Assembly: GCF_042648145.1 (NCBI RefSeq) | Contig: NZ_JBHRWV010000007.1 | Location: 62,001-126,000, forward strand | Direction of reading: 5' to 3' | DNA length: 64,000 bases | From: Salinicoccus sesuvii | GTDB lineage: Bacteria; Bacillota; Bacilli; Staphylococcales; Salinicoccaceae | In this document: piece after piece, positions 16,320 to 24,095 of the stretch | How positions within the stretch are numbered: the first letter of the stretch is position 1 | Layout: every line of letters starts with the position of its first letter | The notes under the pieces: model-generated | Databases searched by the model: none | The model's input: the letters and a program-made list of their open reading frames with translations, nothing else | Told to the model about the DNA's origin: nothing | Position numbers and translations under genes: made by a program

Positions 16320-16348
16320 TTTCAAATTATATCAAATATCTCTATAAT
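16320..16348 (+). promoter_or_regulatory. Candidate promoter of the rhodanese-like gene
   Basis: -10 TATAAT (16343-16348) with a weak -35 TTTCAA (16320-16325) at 17 bp. The lipM/rhodanese gap is divergent and AT-rich; a minus-strand TATAAT at 16326-16331 may serve lipM but lacks a -35. Confidence 0.4.
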
Positions 16349-16382
16349 AAACTTATGTGAAATTTTTAAGGAGAGATGCAGA

Positions 16383-16769
16383 TTGGATACATGGTTGATC
16401 ATTCTACTGGCAGCAATAGTTGTTCTGCTTCTTCTGTTGCTCAACGGCTTCAGAAATATGAAAAGCGTTAAATCACTTCCCGAGGCAGAATTTAAGAAAG
16501 ATTTAAGACGCGTTCAGCTAGTGGATTTGAGAGAAAAAGAAAAGTACGAATATGGACATATTATGGGTGCGAGAAACATTCCGATGATGAATTTCTCGAT
16601 GAAAATGAATTCACTTCGCAAAGATCAGCCCATTTATCTGTATGACCAGACGGGACGGCTGTCTATCAGAGCTGGCAGAATGCTTAAAAAAGCAGGTTAT
16701 AACGACATTTACATGCTAAAGAATGGCATCAGTAAATGGACAGGTAAAATTAAATCTAAAAATAAATAA
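16383..16769 (+). CDS. Membrane-anchored rhodanese-like protein lacking the catalytic cysteine
   Basis: 128 residues: one N-terminal membrane helix (about 4-21) and a single rhodanese domain (VDLREKEKYEYGHIMGARNIPM at about 46-67, GYNDIYMLKNGISKWTGK at about 101-118). It corresponds to YqhL, which lies in the same neighbourhood in Bacillus. In the active-site loop, where active rhodaneses have a cysteine (YCQ in YqhL as I recall it), this protein reads YDQTGRLS, so sulfur transfer by that residue is impossible. TTG 16383 is the start; GGAGAG lies 7-8 nt upstream. Possibly a sensor or scaffold rather than an enzyme. Confidence 0.87.
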   Translation: MDTWLIILLAAIVVLLLLLLNGFRNMKSVKSLPEAEFKKDLRRVQLVDLREKEKYEYGHIMGARNIPMMNFSMKMNSLRKDQPIYLYDQTGRLSIRAGRMLKKAGYNDIYMLKNGISKWTGKIKSKNK

Positions 16770-16774
16770 CATCA

Positions 16775-16812
16775 AAAAGATGCGTACCGGTCATTACCGG
16801 TACGCATCTTTT
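16775..16812. terminator. Bidirectional terminator, rhodanese gene / gcvPB
   Basis: Perfect 17-bp inverted repeat 16775-16791 / 16796-16812 with loop CATT and A/T-rich ends on both sides. It lies between the convergent stops at 16769 and 16816. Confidence 0.9.
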
Positions 16813-16815
16813 ATC

Positions 16816-18297
16816 TTACTTCTCTTCAAGAATATTTTCCCGCTCGAACCTTAGTACTGGCTTCCTTGCAGCTAATGTTTCGTCCAGTCTGCCAATAATT
16901 GTTGTATGTGGCGCTTCGAGGACAATATCAGGGTTCTCCTCAGCTTCCTGCGAAATATTGATGAGTGTATCAACGAAACCATCTAGTGTCTCCTTCGATT
17001 CCGTTTCAGTCGGTTCAATCATCATGCATTCCTCTACATTGAGTGGGAAGTAAATGGTTGGAGGGTGATAACCGAAGTCGAGTAGCCGCTTCGCCATATC
17101 AAGTGTTCGTACACCCATTTTTTTCTGCCTAGAGCCGCTGATGACAAATTCATGCTTGCAGTGCTGTTTATAAGGCAGATCAAAAGTTCCTTCTAGTCTT
17201 CTCATCATATAGTTCGCATTGAGTACGGCAATTTCAGATACTTCCTTCAGACCATCCGGTCCCATCGTCCGGATGTATGTGTAGGCGCGAAGGAAGATGC
17301 CAAAGTTGCCGAAGAATGGTTTCACACGCCCAATACTTTTCGGCACATTGTGCTCTACTTTGTATGTGTCGTCTGTATTTTTAACGATAAGTGGTTTCGG
17401 TAGGAATCTAGCGAGATCTGATTTGACACCGATTGGTCCAGAACCTGGTCCGCCACCACCGTGTGGGCCTGTAAATGTTTTATGAAGATTAAGATGGACA
17501 GCGTCAAAGCCCATGTCCCCTGGTCTGACTTTTGCCATGATTGCATTCAGGTTTGCACCATCATAGTAAAGTTTGCCACCTGCTTCGTGTACGATATCCC
17601 GAATTTCCAGTATATCTTCTTCAAATAGCCCGAGTGTATTCGGGTTTGTAAGCATAATTGCTGCTGTGTCATCCCCCACCACACTTTTAAGATCTTCAAT
17701 ATCGACGAGACCACGATCATTTGATTTGACAGTAACAGCTTCAAATCCAGCAACAACTGCGCTGGCAGGGTTTGTACCATGAGCAGAATCGGGCACGATG
17801 ACTTTTGTACGCTTGAAGTCGCCATTCTCTTCATGGAAAGCTTTAATCATCATCAGAGCAGTCCACTCCCCTTGCGCACCTGCAGCGGGCTGTAGTGAGA
17901 TTTCGTCCATTCCAGTAATAGCCTTTAGATGCTCTTGCATATCATAAACGATTTCAAGTGAGCCTTGTATAGCACGGTCGCTCTGTAACGGATGGCTGAG
18001 GGCGAATCCTGACATTCGGGCAACTTTTTCGTTGATTTTAGGATTATATTTCATGGTACAGGAGCCAAGTGGATAGAAACCGGAATCCACACCGTGATTC
18101 TTATTAGACAACTCCGTGTAGTGGCGCATCAGATCGAGTTCGCTGATTTCTGGCAGTTCAGCTTTTGTGTTGCGGATGAATCTACTGTCTATAATATCAT
18201 CGAGCGGCTGCTTTTCCACTTCGAGGTCCGGGAGAGAATACGCAAAACGGTCTTCTGTACTTCTTTCGAAAATCAAAGGACTAGATCCCTTATTCAT
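16816..18297 (-). CDS. gcvPB: Glycine decarboxylase P-protein subunit 2
   Basis: PLP-dependent half of the glycine dehydrogenase P-protein (C-terminal type), acting with GcvPA to decarboxylate glycine onto lipoyl-GcvH. 493 residues. PLP-binding lysine K273 lies in NLHKTFTGPHGGGGPGSGP; GFYPLGSCTMKYNPK is at about 74-87. ATG 18295-18297 overlaps the gcvPA stop (18290-18292), so translation is coupled. In-frame starts further upstream lie within gcvPA and are rejected. Confidence 0.96.
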   Translation of the reverse strand: MNKGSSPLIFERSTEDRFAYSLPDLEVEKQPLDDIIDSRFIRNTKAELPEISELDLMRHYTELSNKNHGVDSGFYPLGSCTMKYNPKINEKVARMSGFALSHPLQSDRAIQGSLEIVYDMQEHLKAITGMDEISLQPAAGAQGEWTALMMIKAFHEENGDFKRTKVIVPDSAHGTNPASAVVAGFEAVTVKSNDRGLVDIEDLKSVVGDDTAAIMLTNPNTLGLFEEDILEIRDIVHEAGGKLYYDGANLNAIMAKVRPGDMGFDAVHLNLHKTFTGPHGGGGPGSGPIGVKSDLARFLPKPLIVKNTDDTYKVEHNVPKSIGRVKPFFGNFGIFLRAYTYIRTMGPDGLKEVSEIAVLNANYMMRRLEGTFDLPYKQHCKHEFVISGSRQKKMGVRTLDMAKRLLDFGYHPPTIYFPLNVEECMMIEPTETESKETLDGFVDTLINISQEAEENPDIVLEAPHTTIIGRLDETLAARKPVLRFERENILEEK

Positions 18298-19633
18298 TAT
18301 ATTCACCCAACCTTTCGACAAATCCGTCAATATCTTCTTTCGTACGCATCTCGGTGACAGCGACTAGCATGTGGTTATTAAGTGAAGCATCTATTTTCCC
18401 GAGATTGAAACCACCAATATAGCCATAATCTAGAAGTTCATCGTTTATATCGTCGATATCCTTTGATAGTTTCACAGCAAATTCGTTGAACGACTGTCCA
18501 TCAAGCACAGTAAATCCAGCAGATTTCAGCTTTTTTTTCATATAGAATGTTTTCTGAATGTTCTGTTCCGCCATCTCTATGGCACCATTTTTACCGAGAG
18601 CACTCATTGCGACTGAAGAAGCAAGCGCATTGAGTGCTTGGTTAGAACAGATATTACTTGTCGCTTTGTCCCGTCTGATATGCTGCTCCCTTGCTTGTAG
18701 AGTTAAGACGAATCCGCGATTGCCGTCTTCATCCTGAGTCTGTCCAACCAGTCGGCCTGGCATTTTGCGCATAAGCTTCTTGGTTGCTGCAAAGTATCCA
18801 CAGTGTGGCCCGCCAAACTGTGCTGGGATGCCGAATACCTGTGTATCACCGGTAACAATGTCAGCTCCAAATTCACCTGGTGGTGTTAACAAACTAAGTG
18901 CAAGTGGGTTACTACTGACTACAAACAATGCCTTATGTTTATGGGCGATTTCTTCAATGGCTTCAAGATCCTCCACTGATCCTAAGAAGTTTGGATACTG
19001 AACCATTACTGCAGCAGTATCTTCATCAGAAGCTGCAGCAAGTTTATCAAGATCGGTATAGGTACCGTCAAGCTCCACTTCCACTACCTCAATATTCTGT
19101 GCTGTGCAGTAGGAACGGAGTACTTCGATTGCTTGAAAGTGCACGCCTCTCGAGACGACGACTTTCTTCTTACGTGTCTGACCGGAGGCCATTGTAGCTG
19201 CCTCGGCAAATGCAGTCGGACCGTCATACATTGAAGAATTGGCGACATCCATTGCAGTAAGTTCGGAAATTAACGTCTGAAATTCAAATATAGCCTGGAG
19301 CTCGCCTTGAGAGATTTCTGGTTGATATGGCGTATAGGCGGTATAGAACTCTGAACGAGAGATGACATGGTCCACTACTGTTGGAATGTAGTGATCGTAA
19401 ACACCTGCACCGAGGAATGAAGCATGTGTTTCCGAAGTAATATTCTTGTTTGAAATACGTGCAAGTTCACGCAGCAACGATGTCTCACTCTTACGTTCCT
19501 TGAGATTGAGCTCTCCTTTAAAACGGACACTTTCCGGTATGTCGTCAAAAAGTTCAGAGATGCTTGAAACACCAATTCTATCGAGCATCTGACTCTTGTC
19601 TTTTTCAGTTAATGGTAGGTAACGATGACTCAA
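18290..19633 (-). CDS. gcvPA: Glycine decarboxylase P-protein subunit 1
   Basis: Non-lysine-bearing partner subunit of the two-part P-protein. 447 residues with the typical N-terminus MSHRYLPLTEKDKSQML and the segments YTPYQPEISQGELQAIFEFQT and FGIPAQFGGPHCGYFA. The start is TTG 19631-19633, 8 nt after GGAG and giving the family N-terminus; the GTG at 19640-19642 overlaps the ribosome site. 21 nt separate it from gcvT. Confidence 0.95.
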   Translation of the reverse strand: MSHRYLPLTEKDKSQMLDRIGVSSISELFDDIPESVRFKGELNLKERKSETSLLRELARISNKNITSETHASFLGAGVYDHYIPTVVDHVISRSEFYTAYTPYQPEISQGELQAIFEFQTLISELTAMDVANSSMYDGPTAFAEAATMASGQTRKKKVVVSRGVHFQAIEVLRSYCTAQNIEVVEVELDGTYTDLDKLAAASDEDTAAVMVQYPNFLGSVEDLEAIEEIAHKHKALFVVSSNPLALSLLTPPGEFGADIVTGDTQVFGIPAQFGGPHCGYFAATKKLMRKMPGRLVGQTQDEDGNRGFVLTLQAREQHIRRDKATSNICSNQALNALASSVAMSALGKNGAIEMAEQNIQKTFYMKKKLKSAGFTVLDGQSFNEFAVKLSKDIDDINDELLDYGYIGGFNLGKIDASLNNHMLVAVTEMRTKEDIDGFVERLGEYNE

Positions 19634-19654
19634 TATATACACTCCCTCGTATTG

Positions 19655-20737
19655 TTAGTTTTTATGAAACGGTGTCTTAACAAACTTTGCTTCTACATCC
19701 TTATTTCGAATTCTGATGGTGAATGTTTTGCCTATTTCATGGAAATCGCCGTCGACAAGCGCTAGACCAATTGAACGTTTTGTCAGGGGCGACTGTGTGC
19801 CGCTTGTAACATAACCGACTATTTCTCCATCATGATCTACAACTTCGTAATCGGTACGGGCAATACCGCGTCCGAGAAGTTCAAATCCCGCAAGCTTTCT
19901 TGGCCCGCCGTTCTCTTTCTGATCCTTCAATACTGTTTTGCCAATAAAATCTTCTTTGTCAATTTTTACTGCAAATCCCATGTTACCTTCAACCGGTGTA
20001 ATATCTTCAGTAAGATCCTGCCCATGCAATGGTAGCGCTGCTTCCAATCTCAGCGTATCGCGAGCACCAAGTCCACACTGAATAACTTTGGAATTAGTGA
20101 AAACTTTCCACAGTTTTTCAGTATCGTCAGCGTTACAGTAGATTTCAAAACCGTCTTCGCCCGTATATCCACTTTGCGACAGGATGACAGTGCATCCAGC
20201 GATATCGATATTTTGTCTAAAGCGGAACATCTTCATATCACTGATATCTTCGTCAACGTGTTGCTGGACAATGTCACGTGCTTTTGGACCCTGTACAGCA
20301 ATCTGACCATACTCAGCGGATACGTTGGTGACTACCACATCATAGCCTGAAATCTGCTGCAACCACTGGAAATCCTTATCTGTATTTCCGGCATTAACAA
20401 CAAGCAGGTATTTGTTGGCCTCGAGCTTATAGATTACAAGATCGTCGATAACACCTCCCTGTTCATTGCATAGCATTGTGTACTGTGCTCTTATATCTGT
20501 AAGTTTCGAAACGTCATTTGTCAGTGCATGGTTTAGGAATTCTTCCGCTTCACTACCCTCAACGAGCAGCTCACCCATATGACTGACATCAAAGATTCCC
20601 GCAGACTCCCTGACCGCAGTATGTTCTTCTTTTATGCTACTGAACTGTACTGGCAAAGCCCAGCCTGAGAAATCGATAACCTTTGCTCCGGCTTGATGAT
20701 AGTAGTCATACATCGGTGTCTTTTTTAATTCGGACAT
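19655..20737 (-). CDS. gcvT: Aminomethyltransferase (glycine cleavage T-protein)
   Basis: Transfers the aminomethyl carbon from lipoyl-GcvH to tetrahydrofolate, releasing ammonia. 360 residues. N-terminus KTPMYDYYHQAGAKVIDFSGW, the folate-site segment FDVSHMGEL (about 52-60) and GYTGEDGFEIYC (about 180-191) are characteristic. ATG 20735-20737 follows AAGGAGG. First gene of gcvT-gcvPA-gcvPB and directly behind the glycine riboswitch; gcvH is not in this window. Confidence 0.96.
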   Translation of the reverse strand: MSELKKTPMYDYYHQAGAKVIDFSGWALPVQFSSIKEEHTAVRESAGIFDVSHMGELLVEGSEAEEFLNHALTNDVSKLTDIRAQYTMLCNEQGGVIDDLVIYKLEANKYLLVVNAGNTDKDFQWLQQISGYDVVVTNVSAEYGQIAVQGPKARDIVQQHVDEDISDMKMFRFRQNIDIAGCTVILSQSGYTGEDGFEIYCNADDTEKLWKVFTNSKVIQCGLGARDTLRLEAALPLHGQDLTEDITPVEGNMGFAVKIDKEDFIGKTVLKDQKENGGPRKLAGFELLGRGIARTDYEVVDHDGEIVGYVTSGTQSPLTKRSIGLALVDGDFHEIGKTFTIRIRNKDVEAKFVKTPFHKN

Positions 20738-20753
20738 GATTAACCTCCTTATA

Positions 20754-20895
20754 ATAAAAAAACAGGACAGCTGTAATAGCTGCCCTGTTGAATTGCCTTC
20801 AGGAATGCGTCCCAATGCCGTTCTTTTGCCTGAGAGATTCACCCTTAGGGTTTGCTCCTTCGGCGACGATTACTCGTTCTCTCGAGCATTGTTCA
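20754..20895 (-). promoter_or_regulatory. Glycine riboswitch (single aptamer) with terminator platform
   Basis: Minus-strand RNA shows the glycine-riboswitch core: GAGAG near 20879-20884, CCGAAGGAGCAAA at 20851-20863 and CTCTCAGGCAAAAG at 20823-20836. Only one aptamer is seen, followed by about 30 nt that may form a partial ghost aptamer. A 12-bp terminator hairpin (20778-20789 with 20761-20772, T7 at 20754-20760) follows. Family knowledge predicts that glycine prevents termination and turns gcvT-gcvPA-gcvPB on. Confidence 0.92.
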
Positions 20896-20927
20896 TTCGC
20901 AAAATTTTCAATTTTCGATTCGTTTTC

Positions 20928-20957
20928 ATTATACCCTTTGAATTTAAAAAATAGCAA
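20928..20957 (-). promoter_or_regulatory. Promoter of the gcv operon
   Basis: Minus-strand -35 TTGCTA (20952-20957), 18-bp spacer, -10 TATAAT (20928-20933), about 30-40 nt before the riboswitch. Confidence 0.65.
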
Positions 20958-20990
20958 GAATTTTTGAAAAGATGATTCTTCAATACTGAC

Positions 20991-21470
20991 TCATTGAATC
21001 TCGAAAATATTAGAGACGATCTGTTCGACCGATCTATTGCAGTCGATTTCTTGATTTGCCAATTTGCGATATCTCCCAAGTCGCTCCTTGTAAAGGGCTT
21101 TTACTTGCTCACGGCTTTTAACAAGCGGGCGGTTGCTATCCTCTTTTATCCTGGTGTAGAGTGTATCAAAGTCTGCATGGAGATAGATGACTGGTACTTC
21201 CATGTCCTGTAGCAGACTGTAAGAAGGTCCGTATGTAACTATTCCCCCTCCAGTGGCAACAATGCACTCGGCCTCACTAAACTGCTTCAGCGCTGCATAT
21301 TCCCTTTCTCTAAATCCGGATTCTCCCTCTGCTTTGAAAATTTTAGGGATATCCATGCCACTCATTCTAACGACTTCATCGTCCAAGTCGATCGCCGGTA
21401 GCTGCATTCTTTCACCAAGCCTACGGGCGACTGTAGATTTGCCACTCCCCATGAAACCAATCAAAATCAT
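20991..21470 (-). CDS. aroK: Shikimate kinase
   Basis: Phosphorylates shikimate in the aromatic amino acid pathway. 159 residues, slightly short but complete. Walker A GFMGSGKS at 5-12, the DLDD metal/substrate site at 28-31, the shikimate-binding GESGFREREYAAL segment (about 49-61), ATGGGIV (about 72-78) and the lid with RPLV (about 114) are present. AGGAG lies 9 nt upstream of ATG 21468-21470. It begins 10 nt after comGG, so it probably rides on the comG transcript as well. Confidence 0.93.
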   Translation of the reverse strand: MILIGFMGSGKSTVARRLGERMQLPAIDLDDEVVRMSGMDIPKIFKAEGESGFREREYAALKQFSEAECIVATGGGIVTYGPSYSLLQDMEVPVIYLHADFDTLYTRIKEDSNRPLVKSREQVKALYKERLGRYRKLANQEIDCNRSVEQIVSNIFEIQ

Positions 21471-21480
21471 TCTAACACTC

Positions 21481-21654
21481 CTAGTCTACCAACCCCTGAA
21501 TGCGGAGATGATAAATTTCTATAAAATTCGATTGAATTTCAAGTATCATCGAACTCTTATTATAGTAATGGTAATATAACCCGACCAGATATAGCAATAC
21601 GAAGTATATGGAAAAGCTAAAGAATCCATCATTTTGAAAAAGCAGCAGTTTCAT
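21481..21654 (-). CDS. comGG: Short ComGG-like minor pseudopilin
   Basis: Last gene of the comG run. 57 residues: QNDGFF followed by one membrane helix (about 11-30) and a short helical tail with QSNFIEIYHL. Position and layout fit ComGG, but it is about half the length of the Bacillus protein and has no glutamate at +5 after the putative G|F cleavage site. Start ATG 21652-21654 is chosen because AAGGGGG lies 9 nt upstream; ATG 21661-21663 is an alternative. It overlaps comGF by 26 nt. Assignment is positional. Confidence 0.6.
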   Translation of the reverse strand: MKLLLFQNDGFFSFSIYFVLLYLVGLYYHYYNKSSMILEIQSNFIEIYHLRIQGLVD

Positions 21655-22045
21655 ACCCTCCATCCCCCTTTCCGAGAATTGAAATATGAACAAGGGTATC
21701 GGTCTCCTTGAGACTGAATTCCTCAGCGCCAAACATTACGGTAACGTATCCGTTCTGATCAACAGTTTTAATAATACGAGCGCCATGCTTCCGGTATTCT
21801 ATTTCTCCTTTCCCAACTTTAAAAACAATTGACTGTGTGCGAGTGTCTACACGGACCTCAGTACTCTTTTCGTATGTATCTGAGATATCAATCATGAAGA
21901 AATCTATTTCAAAATCCATCGCTTGGGAGTGAACGGTTTCAAATTGCATTAGAAGGGATGGTGTGAGCGACATAATGAATGCAGCAACCGACAGTGAAAT
22001 AATCGCTTCGATATAGGTGAAGCCTGAATCATTCAATTTGAACAC
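21629..22045 (-). CDS. comGF: Competence minor pseudopilin ComGF
   Basis: Minor pseudopilin of the competence pseudopilus. About 138 residues. Prepilin motif DSG|FTYIEAIISLS with the required glutamate at +5, a membrane helix, and a beta-rich domain ending in a GDGGYETAAF tail. The likely start is GTG 22043-22045 overlapping the comGE stop; TTG 22034-22036 is possible; both have weak ribosome sites, consistent with coupling. Sequence is poorly conserved in this family, so the name rests on order plus the prepilin motif. Confidence 0.75.
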   Translation of the reverse strand: MFKLNDSGFTYIEAIISLSVAAFIMSLTPSLLMQFETVHSQAMDFEIDFFMIDISDTYEKSTEVRVDTRTQSIVFKVGKGEIEYRKHGARIIKTVDQNGYVTVMFGAEEFSLKETDTLVHISILGKGDGGYETAAFSK

Positions 22046-22298
22046 ACAGCTTCGGATTATTTTTATCACAGATTCGATCTTTTTCAATACGATAGTTGTG
22101 ACTGGCGCCCGCGAAAGATTGAAAGTCCTCATATTCTAACATATCAACATAGAGTCTGCGACTATACTCAAGCAGCCTGCCAGAATCCGACAATGTATGA
22201 TTAAGCATGATCATGCCAGGCACTAGTACAGTGAGTATGATGGAGAAAATCAGCATGGCAAGTACACTATCAATCATCATGAATCCATCATCTTTCAA
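22029..22298 (-). CDS. comGE: Competence minor pseudopilin ComGE
   Basis: 89 residues. N-terminus KDDG|FMMIDSVLAMLIFSI is a prepilin-type signal with aspartate in place of glutamate at +5, followed by one membrane helix and a small soluble domain with two cysteines near the C-terminus. The TTG start at 22296-22298 is preceded by AGGGAGG at 7 nt, better than the upstream in-frame ATG. Overlaps comGD and comGF. Confidence 0.75.
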   Translation of the reverse strand: MKDDGFMMIDSVLAMLIFSIILTVLVPGMIMLNHTLSDSGRLLEYSRRLYVDMLEYEDFQSFAGASHNYRIEKDRICDKNNPKLCVQIE

Positions 22299-22722
22299 TT
22301 CTGAACCTCCCTCTCTGTATTTGGAAAACATAATTCACAGAAGTGCCTAGACAGTCCATGCTGACTGTGCCAAATTTGTGAGTATCACCATCAGGTTTAA
22401 ATATGATTCGATCCAGGCCTCCCTGTTTCAATGTACATGTTTCAAGTGGATACGTTTTGATAATCTGCCCTTCATGTGTACGAACCTGTATCTTCTGACC
22501 AATCGGATCCATGCTGATTATCCGTTGTGCACTAGTGCGCATCGCATCTGTTTGCGCACTTTGGAATAGATAACCAATCGTATCAATTTCTTGGTCGACG
22601 TGTCCGGCGTTGTCAGTTGGCATAGCGACTATGCTGATTAACAGAAGAATACTGATGATACTCAATGTGAGCATCATCTCGAGCATGGTGAATCCATCAT
22701 TCAGAACGGAGCGCTTTGCCAT
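22288..22722 (-). CDS. comGD: Competence pseudopilin ComGD
   Basis: 144 residues. Prepilin motif NDG|FTMLEMMLTLSIISILLL with glutamate at +5, then a GspH-like soluble domain (QSAQTDAMRTSAQRIISM). The ATG at 22720-22722 lies inside the end of comGC (26-nt overlap) and lacks a clear ribosome site, so translation is probably coupled. Confidence 0.82.
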   Translation of the reverse strand: MAKRSVLNDGFTMLEMMLTLSIISILLLISIVAMPTDNAGHVDQEIDTIGYLFQSAQTDAMRTSAQRIISMDPIGQKIQVRTHEGQIIKTYPLETCTLKQGGLDRIIFKPDGDTHKFGTVSMDCLGTSVNYVFQIQRGRFRIER

Positions 22723-23023
22723 TATTAACAACGATGGCATCCCCGTTTGCACACGTTATTTGCTCGGTAGTAAGGTAGTTCGGGACAAGTGCACTAATCG
22801 CCCCCGGAGGTGATCCTTCATTGAGTGTATACGCTTCAATCTGACTCTGTACCATCCGCACTTGGGCTTCACACCCTGTGTTCTGCACATTAGCACTCTG
22901 AGCAGCAATGTTCGGTATGATGAGTATGATCAATACTGAAATGACAAGTAAAACCAGTAGCATTTCGATCAGGGTGAACCCCTCATCTTTATTCTTTAAT
23001 TTCTTTCTGAATATATTTTTCAT
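22697..23023 (-). CDS. comGC: Competence major pseudopilin ComGC
   Basis: Major pseudopilin needed for DNA uptake. 108 residues. Prepilin peptidase site G15|F16 in DEGFTLIEMLLVLLVISVL with E20 at +5; the C-terminal part holds conserved cysteines (NTGCEAQV, ITCANGD) that can form the stabilising disulfide. AGGAGAG lies 7 nt upstream of ATG 23021-23023. comGB precedes it by 16 nt. Confidence 0.93.
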   Translation of the reverse strand: MKNIFRKKLKNKDEGFTLIEMLLVLLVISVLIILIIPNIAAQSANVQNTGCEAQVRMVQSQIEAYTLNEGSPPGAISALVPNYLTTEQITCANGDAIVVNNGKALRSE

Positions 23024-23039
23024 TTTTTAACTCTCCTAT

Positions 23040-24095
23040 TTAAATTTCAGACATCATCTGGAAAATCGGTAAGACGATGATCAGATACAAACAGATAATC
23101 AGGATGCCAAGTATTAGAAATACGATAGGTTGGATTCTTCGGGTTGTATTTTCAATCCTCATAATAAGCCGTTCTAAAGTATATTCGCTAAACATAATTA
23201 GTTCCTTGCCGACGCTGCTGTTCTGCTCTCCATGACTAACAAAAATACTAAGCTTTTCGTCGAGCATTTCCATACCTGCCAGTGCATCCGATAGAGAATT
23301 CCCATCCATCAACGAGGATTCGATTTTTTTTGAAATAAGCTGTAAATAGGGACTAATTTCCTGATGAATGAACAAATCGAGTATTTCTTTCACTTCAAGT
23401 CCGTTATTCAATAAATAACCGAATTCCCTTGAAAACCGGAATGTCTGGTACCCTTTGAAGTAGAAGCCAAAGACCGGGATACTAGCCAGTATTCTACTTT
23501 TTTTACTGACATCTTTTATGCGCAAGATTGATGCTGTAGTGAACAAAGCGATTATAGAAGCCAACAGAGCGACTCCGAGAATATACGGTAATGATTCGAG
23601 CATGGCGATAAGTACGCTTACAATCCCTCTAGATTCTGTCCCCATCGCTATATAGAGGTTTTTGAACTGTGGAATAACAGTGAAGTTTAAAGCGATGAGT
23701 ATCGCGATAAAAATCGTCACAAGCAATATCGGATATTGCAGTGATTTGATGAGTTTTGAAGAAGTTTTCCTAAGGTGTTTCAGATACGCTGAAGATTCCC
23801 TTAGATTCTTAAGTACTTCCCCATGAATTTCAGCTAGCGATACTTGGATTACGATCGCACTTCTAAAACCCATCGCCTTCAATATAAGACTAAGGCTGAC
23901 TCCTTCCCTTACCATCTGGAGGTAAGTTGCCTTATCCTTTTCTTTTAATACGTCATACTGTTCGAGCAGAAATATAAGTGACTGTTGCAGCGTGAATCCG
24001 ACCTCAAGAAGATCTGCAATCTTAAGTAGGAAATGAGCATCATACTTCCCAAGCCTATTTGAATTTTTCCAAATAGCTAGCATACTCATGCGCAT
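23040..24095 (-). CDS. comGB: Competence pseudopilus inner-membrane protein ComGB
   Basis: GspF/PilC-family platform protein that works with the ComGA ATPase. 351 residues with two GspF domains: the first ends in a membrane helix pair (about 115-190, KSLQYPILLVTIFIAILIA), the second repeats the fold (KTFRFSREFGYLLNNGLEVKEIL near 225) and ends in a long helix (ILIICLYLIIVLPIF). ATG 24093-24095 has AGGAGG 5 nt upstream and overlaps comGA by 41 nt. Confidence 0.92.
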   Translation of the reverse strand: MRMSMLAIWKNSNRLGKYDAHFLLKIADLLEVGFTLQQSLIFLLEQYDVLKEKDKATYLQMVREGVSLSLILKAMGFRSAIVIQVSLAEIHGEVLKNLRESSAYLKHLRKTSSKLIKSLQYPILLVTIFIAILIALNFTVIPQFKNLYIAMGTESRGIVSVLIAMLESLPYILGVALLASIIALFTTASILRIKDVSKKSRILASIPVFGFYFKGYQTFRFSREFGYLLNNGLEVKEILDLFIHQEISPYLQLISKKIESSLMDGNSLSDALAGMEMLDEKLSIFVSHGEQNSSVGKELIMFSEYTLERLIMRIENTTRRIQPIVFLILGILIICLYLIIVLPIFQMMSEI

